From Candidatus Scotarchaeum otlingeri (lineage in GTDB: Archaea > Thermoproteota > Nitrososphaeria > Geothermarchaeales > JDFR-13), in contig MTMA02000006.1 in NCBI GenBank assembly GCA_002011075.2, positions 217,842 to 281,841 on the forward strand: a stretch of 64,000 nt of DNA, written 5' to 3'. A program made the position numbers and the translations under genes. A model generated the notes under the pieces. That model saw nothing but the letters and a program-made list of their open reading frames with translations. It was not told the DNA's origin and ran no database searches. This document shows, piece after piece, positions 17,431 through 27,322 of the stretch (positions within the stretch are counted from its first letter, which is position 1; every line of letters starts with the position of its first letter).

Positions 17431-19430
17431 AAAACAGATGCCCCATCAATTATATCCTTATCAATCGTTAAAAGTGACACGTTCCCTCGATACTCGGCGG
17501 CTAATATCATGGCTTCAGATAATATGCCTCTAATTTTCTTAGGCTTTAAATTAACAATGACAATTACCTTCTTCTTTAATAGTTCTTTTTTAGTATAGTT
17601 CTTACCTATTTTAGCTACAGAGCTATATATTTTATCACCTACTTTTATCCTTAAATAGTATAGCTCCTTGCTTTTTGGTATTTCTCTTACCTCTACAATC
17701 TCCCCCACTTTTATGTCTAATTTCTCTAATAACGAGGCATCTACTAGCTTACTCTTCTCCATACTTCTAATTCTCTCGAGTTTCTGTTTTAGTTCATCAA
17801 TATCCACTTTAGAGAAAGCAGGCTTAAAATTAGGATCTATTTTCCACCCCGATGTAGAGCTATCAATTAGATCCCAGTGAATATCTCCGTTATAGCCTAA
17901 ATACCTTAGTACTTTACTAGAAGATTCAGGTATGATAGGATATAACATTACGGCAAGAGCTTTTACCACATTAGATATTACGTTTAATGTAGTTCCAGCC
18001 CTCAGTTTATCTTTTTTAACTGTTTTCCATGGTTCTTCAATATTCATAACAGCGTTGGCTTCTCTAGCAACATTCATAATCTCAGATAGTACTTTTTGAA
18101 ATCTCATTTCTTGATAATATTTATCTACTATATGTTTCACCTGGTCTAGTTTTCTAAGGAGTTTGGTTTCATCGGTAGATAATGGTCCAGCTTCAGGGAT
18201 GGCCCCATCAAAATGTTGCTTTATAAAAGTTAGAACTCTATGAAGTAGGTTTCCAAAATGATTATTTAGTTCTTCATTCACTGTATATTCCAAAGTCCTC
18301 CAAGAAAAGTTTGTGTCCTTTACTTCAGGTCGAGTATATGTCAACGCATATCTCCAATAATCTGAAGGCAATAATTCTAGTGCTTCGTCACACCAAATAC
18401 CAATTCCTTGGCTTTTACTAAATTTTTGTCCTTCATAATTAAGGAATTCTGTAGCTCCAACATAGAAGTTTAGAGAATAGTTGTCATGGGTAGCCATGAG
18501 CAAAGCAGGAAATATTATAGTGTGAAAGGGTATGTTATCTTTACCTATAAAAAAGGCTATGTTAGTTTTAGGATCGAGCCACCACTTTCTCCATTCATCC
18601 TCTTTACCTATCTTCTTGAAATACTCTATAACTGCAGATACATAACCTAGCACCGCTTCAAACCATACATATATAGTTAAGTCTTCCGCACCAGGAAAAG
18701 GAGCCGGTATTCCCCACTTGTTGTTTCTGGTAATTGATCTAGGTCTAAGACCTTGATTAATCATATTTATACTAAATTTTTTCGCATTATCCGACAAGGT
18801 CTCTGATTCTGATATAAATTTTATCAGACGTTGTGAAAACTTAGGTAAGTCAAAATAGAAGTGCTTGGATGTTTTTTTAACGGGTGGAGTGTCACAGATA
18901 TTACATTTCGCATCCACTAATTGAATTGGGGTTAATAACGTTCCACACTCTTCACACTGATCACCCCGTGCTCTTTCATAACCACAAAATGGACATGTAC
19001 CTACTACAAATCGATCGGGAAGATAAATCTTATCGGTTTCACAGTACAAAACTTCTTCTTCCTTAGCGAAAATATATCCATTTCTAAAAATCTTTAAGAA
19101 AAATTCTTGTACAAATTTTATGTGATTAGGATTATGGGTCTTAGTATAATTATCTGTAGAGATATTAAATCCTTCCAATACCTCAACAATCTTCTCATGA
19201 ATTTCGTCTGATAATTTTTCTGCGGGTACACCCATTTTTAGTGCTTTAACTTCTATAGGTGTCCCATGCTGGTCAGAACCTGTTACATATATTACATCTT
19301 CACCCTTTAAGCGGAGATATCTAGCAAAAATATCCGCCGATAGTAGAGAGCCTATTAAGTTACCTAAATGTATTACATCATGTGCATATGGCCAAGCCGA
19401 TGTAACTATCCATCTACCCAAATTAATCAC
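17427..19430 (-). CDS. metG: Methionyl-tRNA synthetase with C-terminal tRNA-binding domain
   Basis: A class I synthetase of 667 residues. The HIGH-type motif is HLGNLIGSLL near residue 21; the KMSKS-type motif is GQKFSKSQGIG near 340. The connective insertion holds two zinc knuckles (CPFCGYERARGDQCEECG near 145 and CNICDTPP near 176). The last ~110 residues are an OB-fold tRNA-binding domain (LEKLDIKVGEIVEVREIP, then KKVIVIVNLKPKKIRGILSE), fused here rather than encoded as a separate beta subunit. It lies upstream of the PHP gene in one operon; a 111-base A/T-rich gap separates it from the asparagine-synthetase-like gene on the same strand. Confidence 0.97.
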   Translation of the reverse strand: MINLGRWIVTSAWPYAHDVIHLGNLIGSLLSADIFARYLRLKGEDVIYVTGSDQHGTPIEVKALKMGVPAEKLSDEIHEKIVEVLEGFNISTDNYTKTHNPNHIKFVQEFFLKIFRNGYIFAKEEEVLYCETDKIYLPDRFVVGTCPFCGYERARGDQCEECGTLLTPIQLVDAKCNICDTPPVKKTSKHFYFDLPKFSQRLIKFISESETLSDNAKKFSINMINQGLRPRSITRNNKWGIPAPFPGAEDLTIYVWFEAVLGYVSAVIEYFKKIGKEDEWRKWWLDPKTNIAFFIGKDNIPFHTIIFPALLMATHDNYSLNFYVGATEFLNYEGQKFSKSQGIGIWCDEALELLPSDYWRYALTYTRPEVKDTNFSWRTLEYTVNEELNNHFGNLLHRVLTFIKQHFDGAIPEAGPLSTDETKLLRKLDQVKHIVDKYYQEMRFQKVLSEIMNVAREANAVMNIEEPWKTVKKDKLRAGTTLNVISNVVKALAVMLYPIIPESSSKVLRYLGYNGDIHWDLIDSSTSGWKIDPNFKPAFSKVDIDELKQKLERIRSMEKSKLVDASLLEKLDIKVGEIVEVREIPKSKELYYLRIKVGDKIYSSVAKIGKNYTKKELLKKKVIVIVNLKPKKIRGILSEAMILAAEYRGNVSLLTIDKDIIDGASVF

Positions 19431-19541
19431 CCTTTAATATCCTTTACCATTCTAATACTAAAATATAGTATTATCACTATTTGACATTATTTTCCTCTTT
19501 AAATTAAAAATAATTAGGATTTAATGATACAGTATTGAATT

Positions 19542-20840
19542 TCAATGTGGAACAATATTATTATATAATTTAAATAGGTATTCATGAGGCTTTAAACCCG
19601 TCTTTTTTGATATTTTCCTCACAGCCTCCATAGATCCAGATGAATATTGTAATGAACGTTTTGGAGCATATGCTAATTCTTTTTCTATGCCAAGTTTTAA
19701 GGCGGCTTTTCTTATAACATGTTTTCTTATCTTATCATCTGATGCCTCTATAGAATATCGGGTGGGTAGTGATAATCCAAATGAAACAAGCTTAGGACTT
19801 AGAAGTGGATAAAAATTAATTATTTTGTAATGGTCAGATAGTTTCCATTCACGTTCAAAATTAATAAAATATGAAAAGAGTGTTTTCTTAATGATTTCCA
19901 GTTTTAAGGCTTTTTCCCCGGTCATCTTATATACTTCTAAATATCTAGAATATCCACCATAAATCTCATCTGCCCCTTGACCTAAGGAAATTATATTTCC
20001 TCGTGGAACTTCTCCGAAAACCCAATATTGGGCCAGTGATAAGGAAACATTTAGCGGATTAAAGTCTTCTATAATGGCTATGACCTTTTCAACATCTCTA
20101 TGAGCATCAGATAATTTCTTTTCAGATAATATTATGTCTAGACCCATCTTCTTGGAAGCCCTTGATGCATAATATAGGTCTCTAGATTTTTCTAAGCCGG
20201 CGGAGATCAATATAACCTCATACCCTGCTTCTTGTAATATCTTTGCTGTTAATGAACTATCCACTCCACCTGAGTATGAAACATAAACCTTATTATGTTT
20301 CTTAAGTAAATCAATATTCTTTATTCTTTCGGATATCAAATTCAAGAATGTTGTGACTGCTTCTTCAAAATTGAATCGTGCAATAGCAGGATCTATATCT
20401 ATAATGGGATGTCCAATAGGAGTGAAGACCGTTATATTGCTTAAATCAACTCTATAGATATGCCATGGATCAAGTCTATAAATTGAATCGACGCCTATTA
20501 ATATTAGATCTTTTTTAGTCAAAGCTATGTAAAGCTTTCCAAGTTTGTGAGCAATATAACAAGGTATCAGTCCTATAGGGTCTCTGAAAATGTATATTCC
20601 ATCCTTATTGGGTACTATGTGTATGAACGCCCCATCCAAGAGCTTTTCATCTACGTATACATCAAGTTTACCTTTACAGAGTCTATCAATGAAGCTTGAT
20701 GAAATACTCGTTATGTCATAATATCGTTTTCCAACTATTATATTGTTGGCGTCTCTAAATACTTCGACGTCCCTTAATTTACACTTGACATCAAACCCTT
20801 TTCCGTTCACTTTGTGAGTCAAGCAGACTGTTCCTTTCAT
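19542..20840 (-). CDS. Asparagine synthetase-like protein with degenerate glutaminase domain
   Basis: 432 residues. The C-terminal synthetase domain is clear: PP-loop VSYSGGVDSSLTAKIL near residues 185-200, ISLGQGADEIYGGYSRY near 279-295, and a Lys/Arg-rich end (RKAALKLGIEKELAYAPKRS). The N-terminal ~150 residues resemble a shortened Ntn glutaminase (LDGAFIHIVP, IFRDPIGLIPCYIAH), but the protein begins MKGTVCL and has no Cys at position 2, the nucleophile needed to release ammonia from glutamine. It may use free ammonia, or act as a beta-lactam-synthetase-like or other ATP-dependent amide ligase. Aspartate to asparagine is the default guess. The divergent purB neighbour gives no clear hint. 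Confidence 0.75.
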   Translation of the reverse strand: MKGTVCLTHKVNGKGFDVKCKLRDVEVFRDANNIIVGKRYYDITSISSSFIDRLCKGKLDVYVDEKLLDGAFIHIVPNKDGIYIFRDPIGLIPCYIAHKLGKLYIALTKKDLILIGVDSIYRLDPWHIYRVDLSNITVFTPIGHPIIDIDPAIARFNFEEAVTTFLNLISERIKNIDLLKKHNKVYVSYSGGVDSSLTAKILQEAGYEVILISAGLEKSRDLYYASRASKKMGLDIILSEKKLSDAHRDVEKVIAIIEDFNPLNVSLSLAQYWVFGEVPRGNIISLGQGADEIYGGYSRYLEVYKMTGEKALKLEIIKKTLFSYFINFEREWKLSDHYKIINFYPLLSPKLVSFGLSLPTRYSIEASDDKIRKHVIRKAALKLGIEKELAYAPKRSLQYSSGSMEAVRKISKKTGLKPHEYLFKLYNNIVPH

Positions 20841-20986
20841 ACACTAACTCAATTATCTAATGATGTAAACATTATAATATGTATTCCTTATAGGCATATT
20901 GAGGGGTGATTCGTACTTTTTAAGAGTCAGAAATTAGAATAATTATACTTTATAAATACATTGTATTTTTATATGGTGATAGATAG

Positions 20987-22330
20987 TTGAGTATACATCC
21001 TATAGATTACAGATATGGTAGTCATGAAATTAAAAGGATATTCTCAAAGACGAATTGGCTAAAGTTATTTATAGATGTAGAGATAGCCATACTGAAAGCC
21101 CTAGAAAAAGAAGGTAGAATCCCAGATGGCGTTTCAGATGAAATAAAAAGGTTAGTGAAGGGGTTAAAAATAGAGGATATTAATAAATGGGAGAATAGGG
21201 TTAAACATGAATCTATGGCTGTAATACTAGCTATGTATGAGAAATCAGAGGAATACGGTAAATATATCCATCTAGGCGCTACTTCAAATGATATACTAGA
21301 TACTATAATGGGGATCCAGATAAGAGATGCGGGGAACATTATACTTGACAAGTTAGATGAGTTGATAAGACAAATGATAAGTTTAGCTTGGCGTGAACGT
21401 TTAACACCCTGCTTAGGACGAACACATGGACGTGCAGCGATCCCTATCACATTTGGATTTAAGTTATTATTATTCTTAGATCAACTCGATAGAGTTAGAA
21501 CTGCTTTAACTAATGCGATAAAATTATGTAGTATAGGCAAATATTCGGGGGCCGTTGGTTCTGGGGTAGAGATAGAGGTCATAGATGGCGCGCATATAGA
21601 AGATGAGGTTATGGAGATATTGGGTATTACTAGGGCTAGACACGCAACACAAATAATTCCGAGAGATAGATATGCATATTTATTCTCTTCATTCTCGATT
21701 TTGTCATCTATCTTAGATCAGTTTGGAAGAGAAATAAGAAATCTGCAACGATCTGGTATTGAAGAAGTCATGGAGCCATTTGTAGAGAACCAAATAGGTT
21801 CTTCTGTTATGCCGCAGAAGAGGAATCCTATACTTAGTGAGAAAATCTGTGGGTTATCGAAGGTTATAAGAGGATTCTCCTTGGGTTGGCTGGAAAATAT
21901 TATTATTGAGCATGAGCGTGACCTTACTAATAGTTCATTCGAAAGGATAGCTATACCGGAAGTGTTTATATTGATTGATGAACAAATAATGACAGCCACA
22001 GAAATTGTAAAGGGATTAATCATAAAGAAAGATAATATGATAAAGAATATCAGAAAGGAGGAGCCATGGATATATTCTGATCTGCTTGTTCAAATAGTGG
22101 CCATAAGGGGTGGCGATCGACAGAAGGCCCATCATAGGTTAAGAGAAATAATATCGTCTAGAGGATCGTTCGAGGATATACTACATGATAATTATCTATC
22201 TAAGTATCTCAAAGAAAACGACTTAGAAATCCCTATTTTATTAGATAAATGTATTTCTGCGGCTAAGATAAAGACCGAAAAGTTCTTAAAAGAGCTGAGC
22301 AAAAAATATGGGGTGCCATTAAGAAACTAA
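20987..22330 (+). CDS. purB: Adenylosuccinate lyase
   Basis: Releases fumarate in two purine steps (SAICAR to AICAR and adenylosuccinate to AMP). 447 residues of the fumarase/aspartase superfamily. The signature GSSVMPQKRNPILSE lies near residue 268, the catalytic His region GRTHGRAAIPITFG near 144, and HLGATSNDILDT near 86. The start is TTG at 20987 (MSIHPIDYRYGS), which fits the family N-terminus and has GGTGAT upstream (20975-20980). TATA-like sequence (tttataaata, 20949-20958) lies before it. The 3' end overlaps the convergent hel308 by 12 bases. Confidence 0.96.
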   Translation: MSIHPIDYRYGSHEIKRIFSKTNWLKLFIDVEIAILKALEKEGRIPDGVSDEIKRLVKGLKIEDINKWENRVKHESMAVILAMYEKSEEYGKYIHLGATSNDILDTIMGIQIRDAGNIILDKLDELIRQMISLAWRERLTPCLGRTHGRAAIPITFGFKLLLFLDQLDRVRTALTNAIKLCSIGKYSGAVGSGVEIEVIDGAHIEDEVMEILGITRARHATQIIPRDRYAYLFSSFSILSSILDQFGREIRNLQRSGIEEVMEPFVENQIGSSVMPQKRNPILSEKICGLSKVIRGFSLGWLENIIIEHERDLTNSSFERIAIPEVFILIDEQIMTATEIVKGLIIKKDNMIKNIRKEEPWIYSDLLVQIVAIRGGDRQKAHHRLREIISSRGSFEDILHDNYLSKYLKENDLEIPILLDKCISAAKIKTEKFLKELSKKYGVPLRN

Positions 22331-24463
22331 ACGTTTAGCTAAAGTCTCGCCAATACCCGGTATTTTAATCAAATCTTCTATTTTTGCTTTTTTAAGATGG
22401 ATTAGTGTTTTATACCCTGCATTATATAAATTTCTGGCTCTTATTCTTCCTATTCCCTCTAATCCCACCAAATTGAGTAACTCTATCTTGACACCATAAT
22501 GAACTCTCCTTGTTAATGTATCGAATTGCTCATATAATCCTCGGTATCCAAATAGCTTCGAGATTTGTCCAGCTGAATACAGTATCCATTCACTAGTTCC
22601 CCTGATGACTTGTAAATCCCCTGGCTCCACCCTCCATTTTCGAGATATATTATCTTCACTAACTTCCTGTATCCAATCGTACAAAACAAAAACAGTTTTC
22701 CATATTTGTAGCTGATGAGATATTGTATATACATAATTATCGGGATTCCATAGCACGTCACCTATCTCTTCGCTTAGTATAGAAAGATGTTCCTCAATCT
22801 TCCTCCTCTCCCTAGAATAATATGGTGCTAAAGCTGCATCGGGAGTGCTCAATATAACATAAAGCAGTGTTAAATCTGAATTTTCTTTATGGTGGTAATT
22901 TTCTACAAACTCTTTTATCTGCACCGCTGTCGAGGGAAGAATATAAAGTTCAGCTACCCTCCTACCAAATTCAGTGGGATAATATTTTCCTTTCCTATCA
23001 ACTATTAATTTCTTTTCATTTAAATACATCAATCCCCCCGTTATCTCTTTATAAATTCTCCTACTCCCCCTCTGGACAGCGCACAAAGTCTTGTCAAAAA
23101 AATCCTCAATTTCCCTTTTGAATAATCCCCTTTTAGAAGCTAGCAGACCAAGAATATGCATATCCATAGATCCCCCCTCGAGCAACCTTGATCTTAATGC
23201 TTCAGGTTTTCCTTGCAGATAAACATCCATTATATAATCTGCCTCTTCAGGTGTCCTTGTAATCACTATTGCTTCGCCATATTCATCATATAAAGGCCTA
23301 CCCGCTCTACCAGCCATCTGCTTATACTCAAATACCGAAATCGGTTCCCTAAAACCTAATTCATATCTATATAAACTGGATATTATCACTCTACGTGCAG
23401 GTAAATTCACGCCTGCAGCGAGTGTAGGCGTGGCAGTTATCACTTTTATTATGCCTTTTCTAAAATTCTCTTCAATTATCGCTCTATGCTCATATGCCAG
23501 GCCTGCGTGGTGAAATGCTACGCCATAAGAGACAACTTGTGATAAGGTACGTGACAATTCTGTTGTTTCAGTAGCATTTAGAATCTTTTCAGCGATTTTC
23601 CTGCATTTTTCTATTTCTATCTTTTCTATTTCAAGATATCTAATAGCGTCAGCGATTTTTTTAGATGCTGAAACCGCATCACGTCTTCTCTGTACAAAGA
23701 TCAGCGCCTGCCCATCTTCCTTTATAGTGTCTAGAGCTAGATCGACTGATGGATTGCCATATAAATTAGCAACATCATATACGCTTCCATCCATAAAAAT
23801 AATACTGTAATCTATGAAAACCCCCTCTTTAAGGGGAACAGGCCTCCATTGAGACATAATGACCTTTGTATTTAACCAATCTTCGAAGTCAGTAGTGTTT
23901 TCTATTGTTGCGCTTAATGCTAAGAATTGTGCGTCAGGTAGATCATCTATTAGTCTAGTTATTAATAATTCTAATGTCGGCCCCCTATCTATCGAATGAA
24001 TATAATGAATTTCATCGATAATTATCAGAGATATATTATTCATCCAACTTGGAGAGTGTCTTAATAAAGAATCCATTTTTTCGTATGTAGCTATAATAAT
24101 ATCTGCTCTCTTAAGCTTTTCACCAGGATCATCATAATCACTTGTAGAAATTATAACCTTGATTTTTCTATTGTTAAACATTACTTTCTCTAATGATTTA
24201 AATTCCTTATACTTTTCATTGGCAAGGGCTTTTAAAGGGACTAGATATATTATTTTTCCTTTTTCTTCCACAAATTTCTTTATTGATGATAGTAGTGCAA
24301 TGAAGGTTTTGCCGCTTGCTGTTGGAGTCGCTACAACTAGATTCTTCCCATCAAGCACCCCTTTTCTAATAGCATCTTCTTGTGGAGGATATAGCCTATA
24401 ATATCCTAGCTTCTCTAAAAAAACTTTATATTCCTCTGGAATAGGTAAGTCATTTATCAGCAT
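22319..24463 (-). CDS. hel308: Hel308-type DNA helicase (Ski2-like, superfamily 2)
   Basis: A repair helicase that unwinds stalled replication forks 3' to 5'. 714 residues with Walker A TPTASGKTFIALL near 46, the DEIH box (IIIDEIHYIHS) near 147, SAT motif LALSATIENT near 181, and motif VI QMAGRAGRP near 387. The winged-helix and ratchet domains follow. The C-terminus carries helix-hairpin-helix repeats (VGLEGIGRIRARNLYNAGYK, then IPGIGETLAKRLV). It is slightly shorter than many Hel308 proteins (about 700-720), but complete. It lies downstream of mcm on the same strand with a 47-base gap, which makes it part of the replication island. Confidence 0.93.
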   Translation of the reverse strand: MLINDLPIPEEYKVFLEKLGYYRLYPPQEDAIRKGVLDGKNLVVATPTASGKTFIALLSSIKKFVEEKGKIIYLVPLKALANEKYKEFKSLEKVMFNNRKIKVIISTSDYDDPGEKLKRADIIIATYEKMDSLLRHSPSWMNNISLIIIDEIHYIHSIDRGPTLELLITRLIDDLPDAQFLALSATIENTTDFEDWLNTKVIMSQWRPVPLKEGVFIDYSIIFMDGSVYDVANLYGNPSVDLALDTIKEDGQALIFVQRRRDAVSASKKIADAIRYLEIEKIEIEKCRKIAEKILNATETTELSRTLSQVVSYGVAFHHAGLAYEHRAIIEENFRKGIIKVITATPTLAAGVNLPARRVIISSLYRYELGFREPISVFEYKQMAGRAGRPLYDEYGEAIVITRTPEEADYIMDVYLQGKPEALRSRLLEGGSMDMHILGLLASKRGLFKREIEDFFDKTLCAVQRGSRRIYKEITGGLMYLNEKKLIVDRKGKYYPTEFGRRVAELYILPSTAVQIKEFVENYHHKENSDLTLLYVILSTPDAALAPYYSRERRKIEEHLSILSEEIGDVLWNPDNYVYTISHQLQIWKTVFVLYDWIQEVSEDNISRKWRVEPGDLQVIRGTSEWILYSAGQISKLFGYRGLYEQFDTLTRRVHYGVKIELLNLVGLEGIGRIRARNLYNAGYKTLIHLKKAKIEDLIKIPGIGETLAKRLVS

Positions 24464-24510
24464 ATCACTAAATGTAACGTTGTTGATTATTTATTAATAC
24501 CTAACAATTT

Positions 24511-26568
24511 CTATCTTGATACCTTTGCTATCCTTCCTTCGCCTGGCTCAAATAGTACTCCTTCTGAAACAAGCTTATCTATTATATTTTCAGCTTCACT
24601 AGCAGATAGATTTGTATTATTAATTATATAGTCTATGACTTCCCTTCTATATGCATATTCTCCATCAGGGTATCTACGGATAAGCCTTTCTATAGCGTCA
24701 ATTACCACTGCTGTCTTGCTTCTTCTCTTCATCGGTATTCCAGAGTATATCATGTCAATATCTATCTTTCCAGTTTCAATATCTATTCCTACGTCGCTTA
24801 GAAATCTTTGCAGTAGAAATGTAGCTCTCTCTGCTTCTTCAGCTTCAACTCTTCTTTTAAGTTTTGCACGGGCAATTGCTTCGGAAAGTCTAATTAAGCT
24901 TTCCAACTGTCTAGGTGATATAGACACCGGGTCTTCTTCGCTACTACGCATCCTCATCTTCAAATAATATTCCTTTATTTTATTCATTGCATCCTCAGTC
25001 ATTGTAACATCTAGCCGTTTAGCATATGCAATATACTTGCGTAGAAACTCAATTGGAAACGCTTCTTGATATGCCGCTTGTACCTGTCTAGTTTTAAGCA
25101 CATGATCAACAAGTTTTGTATCTCTATCAACTTCAGGTTCATCCTTTATTATATATATTAAATCAAATCTAGAGAGTAATGTTACAGGAAGATCAATATT
25201 ATCTTTGGGCGGTCTATTTCTATTATATCTCCCTTCTTTTGGATTGGCAGCCGCTATAATTGTGGTTCTCGCATTTAATGTAGCTACAATTCCCCCTTTA
25301 GCAATGGACACCGTCTGTTGTTCCATCGCTTCGTGCAAGGCCACCCTATCCTCAGGCCTCATCTTGTCTATTTCGTCAATAGCACAGGTCCCCATATCTG
25401 CTAGAACAACAGCTCCAGCCTCTAATGCCAATCCACCACCGGTTTCTTTAATTACAGCCGCTGTTAAACCTGCCGCAGTAGTGCCTCTTCCACTAGTATA
25501 TAATCCTTTGGGAGCTAAAGCAGAGGCATATTTTAATAACTCACTTTTAGCGGTCCCAGGGTCGCCTAATAACAAAATATGAATATTTCCTCTGAACTTA
25601 ACGCCATCAGGCAGAATCTTTTCTTTTCCACCTATCAACGAAAGTAATAACGCCTCTTTTTCTATCTCTAGGCCATATATCGATGGAGCAATAGATTTGA
25701 TAATATTATTATAGAAATTCTTATCACCGGATAAATTAACAAGTTCTTCTTCTTCATCCCTAGTAATCTTTATCTCTGCAGCCTCTTTAGTTAGGGCTTC
25801 TATACTCACAACATAAATCACGAATTCATGGTAACGTCTTCTACCAACCTGATCTCCCTTCACAGATAGGATTCCAGTCACCCTAACTATATCCCCGGGT
25901 CTAGCAGCTTCAACCAATGGACGTTTTATGATTATATCTATAAACCTTGGTATCTGACCGGGAGGAAGTTCATCTGGTCTTTCTTGAATACGTGCAAACT
26001 GGATATCAGTATAACTAGTTTTCTCAGAGACGAGGCTAAATCTCCTTTTCTTGCCTCCACAAGCATAACATGCACTTGGCGCATCAATAGATAGAGAAAA
26101 TGGATTTCCCTCGATTTTAATTTCATTACCACAGGTATTACATCTATATACTGCTTTTTCGATAAAAGAGTAAACCTGAGAACATCTTATAAATAAACCA
26201 TTAATGGATATTAGCCTATTTAGATACCTAGAATTAATTTCTCTTAGTCTAATTAAATAACCCGCCTCACCTGAGAAGCCCACATATATATCCTCAATAT
26301 TTATCATTTCAGTAGGCCTTTCCATAGATAAAATTTCGTATACCGCTTTTCTAGCTGCTTTCAAGGCCTCATAGGGTCTCTCAGTGATCGCTATTGCCAA
26401 CTCTTCATCAAATCTTAATATATCTCCAAAATCTATCGATAGATATTTTTGTTCTTTTGCGATTAACTCTAAAATTCTATCTCTATATTTTATTCTTCCC
26501 TTTTCATCTTTAAAATCGGATAAAAATTTAACAAGTCTTTCTTCTATATTTACCTGTTCGCTATTCAT
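24511..26568 (-). CDS. mcm: MCM replicative helicase
   Basis: A hexameric 3'-5' DNA helicase for chromosome replication. In the 685 residues the N-terminal domain has a zinc ribbon (CNTCG near 142, CYACGGK near 168). The AAA+ core has Walker A GDPGTAKSELLKYA near 333, Walker B MGTCAIDEIDKM near 390, sensor 1 AAANPKEGRYN near 434 and the arginine finger LLSRFDLIY near 462. A C-terminal winged helix ends the protein. The upstream GINS gene overlaps its start by four bases; that pair is a well-known crenarchaeal arrangement. Confidence 0.97.
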   Translation of the reverse strand: MNSEQVNIEERLVKFLSDFKDEKGRIKYRDRILELIAKEQKYLSIDFGDILRFDEELAIAITERPYEALKAARKAVYEILSMERPTEMINIEDIYVGFSGEAGYLIRLREINSRYLNRLISINGLFIRCSQVYSFIEKAVYRCNTCGNEIKIEGNPFSLSIDAPSACYACGGKKRRFSLVSEKTSYTDIQFARIQERPDELPPGQIPRFIDIIIKRPLVEAARPGDIVRVTGILSVKGDQVGRRRYHEFVIYVVSIEALTKEAAEIKITRDEEEELVNLSGDKNFYNNIIKSIAPSIYGLEIEKEALLLSLIGGKEKILPDGVKFRGNIHILLLGDPGTAKSELLKYASALAPKGLYTSGRGTTAAGLTAAVIKETGGGLALEAGAVVLADMGTCAIDEIDKMRPEDRVALHEAMEQQTVSIAKGGIVATLNARTTIIAAANPKEGRYNRNRPPKDNIDLPVTLLSRFDLIYIIKDEPEVDRDTKLVDHVLKTRQVQAAYQEAFPIEFLRKYIAYAKRLDVTMTEDAMNKIKEYYLKMRMRSSEEDPVSISPRQLESLIRLSEAIARAKLKRRVEAEEAERATFLLQRFLSDVGIDIETGKIDIDMIYSGIPMKRRSKTAVVIDAIERLIRRYPDGEYAYRREVIDYIINNTNLSASEAENIIDKLVSEGVLFEPGEGRIAKVSR

Positions 26569-27104
26569 TTAGATACACCCCAAAAATCTTTCCAAACATC
26601 TCCAACTTTTCTATATATGGATAATAATATCTTCTCCTCCTCCGAAAGTCTATCTATCAATTCAGATTCCTTTAGTTCACTTAAAAAATGGATGGCGTTT
26701 TTTCTTTTATTAAATATTTCCAGTATTTTTTTCTTAATATCCGATTCATCTTCAATATATCCTTTATTTATCATAAATAAGACCAACTTTGCTTTTGCAT
26801 AGAAATCATCTGGTATTCGTGATATTGTATATGGAGACGTTTTTTGAACTTTTTCTCTCCAATATATTCTATTAATCCAATTAGTAATTTCCTCTATATT
26901 AACTGTAGCTAATCTTTTTTCTATAAGTCTTCTGGCAATCCAGAGTGGAACATTAATCTTATCTCCAGTCTTTCCATATGGAATGGTGTATGTACCCAGC
27001 ACATACTCTTTAATATCTGCTAATAAAATTACGTCAACTCCCCTCCACTCATTAACATACTTCAATATCTCGAGTTTTAGGGCCTCCACTTTTTCATCCT
27101 CCAA
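26565..27104 (-). CDS. GINS complex subunit (probably Gins23)
   Basis: A 179-residue partner of MCM in the archaeal CMG helicase. It shows the all-helical GINS A-domain and B-domain pattern, with VNVPLWIARRLIEKRLA typical of Gins23 (small B-domain strand before the helical part) and the conserved basic WINRIYWREK segment. GINS proteins are poorly conserved, so much of the assignment rests on size, pattern and the four-base overlap with mcm, which is the gins23-mcm operon seen in Sulfolobus. The subunit type (23 rather than 51) is inferred from that context. Confidence 0.8.
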   Translation of the reverse strand: MEDEKVEALKLEILKYVNEWRGVDVILLADIKEYVLGTYTIPYGKTGDKINVPLWIARRLIEKRLATVNIEEITNWINRIYWREKVQKTSPYTISRIPDDFYAKAKLVLFMINKGYIEDESDIKKKILEIFNKRKNAIHFLSELKESELIDRLSEEEKILLSIYRKVGDVWKDFWGVSK

Positions 27105-27322
27105 TTAATAATGTAGCATATTCATAAAAGATTTACTGTGACTTGCTTTTCAGTAGAACCATCATAAGGAATGTATAATTAATTTCTGTGAATTGACAGC
27201 TATATATTATTTAGTCTCTAAAAGTAATAATAGGATCCAAGTACCTCTAACTATTATATTTTTCTAATCGTCTCATGTATCTTTTTTTATGTGACGTATT
27301 ATCATTATATAGGCGGTAAGAT
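27105..27322. other. Intergenic region between divergent replication operons
   Basis: 218 bases between gins-mcm-hel308 (leftward) and rfcS-rfcL (rightward). Strongly A/T-rich, with runs such as ctattatatttttct (27248-27262) that fit TATA elements for rfcS. No origin-recognition-box-like repeats or stable hairpins were found by eye. It is the most natural place for bidirectional promoters and, given the gene content, a possible but unsupported origin candidate. Confidence 0.4.

Noticed and set aside
20860-20910. C/D box sRNA candidate before purB (atgatgt)
   Set aside because: Only an imperfect C box; no convincing D box or guide region.
22319-22330. Apparent frameshift where purB and hel308 meet
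   Set aside because: Both proteins are complete; this is a simple convergent overlap like those at 9643, 16765, 29844 and 37288.
25205-25582. 125-codon open frame antisense to mcm
   Set aside because: Arises from the codon bias of the AAA+ core on the other strand; no homology seen.
27105-27322. Replication origin in the gins-rfcS gap
   Set aside because: No repeated G/C-containing boxes or inverted repeats found by eye; A/T richness alone is not evidence.
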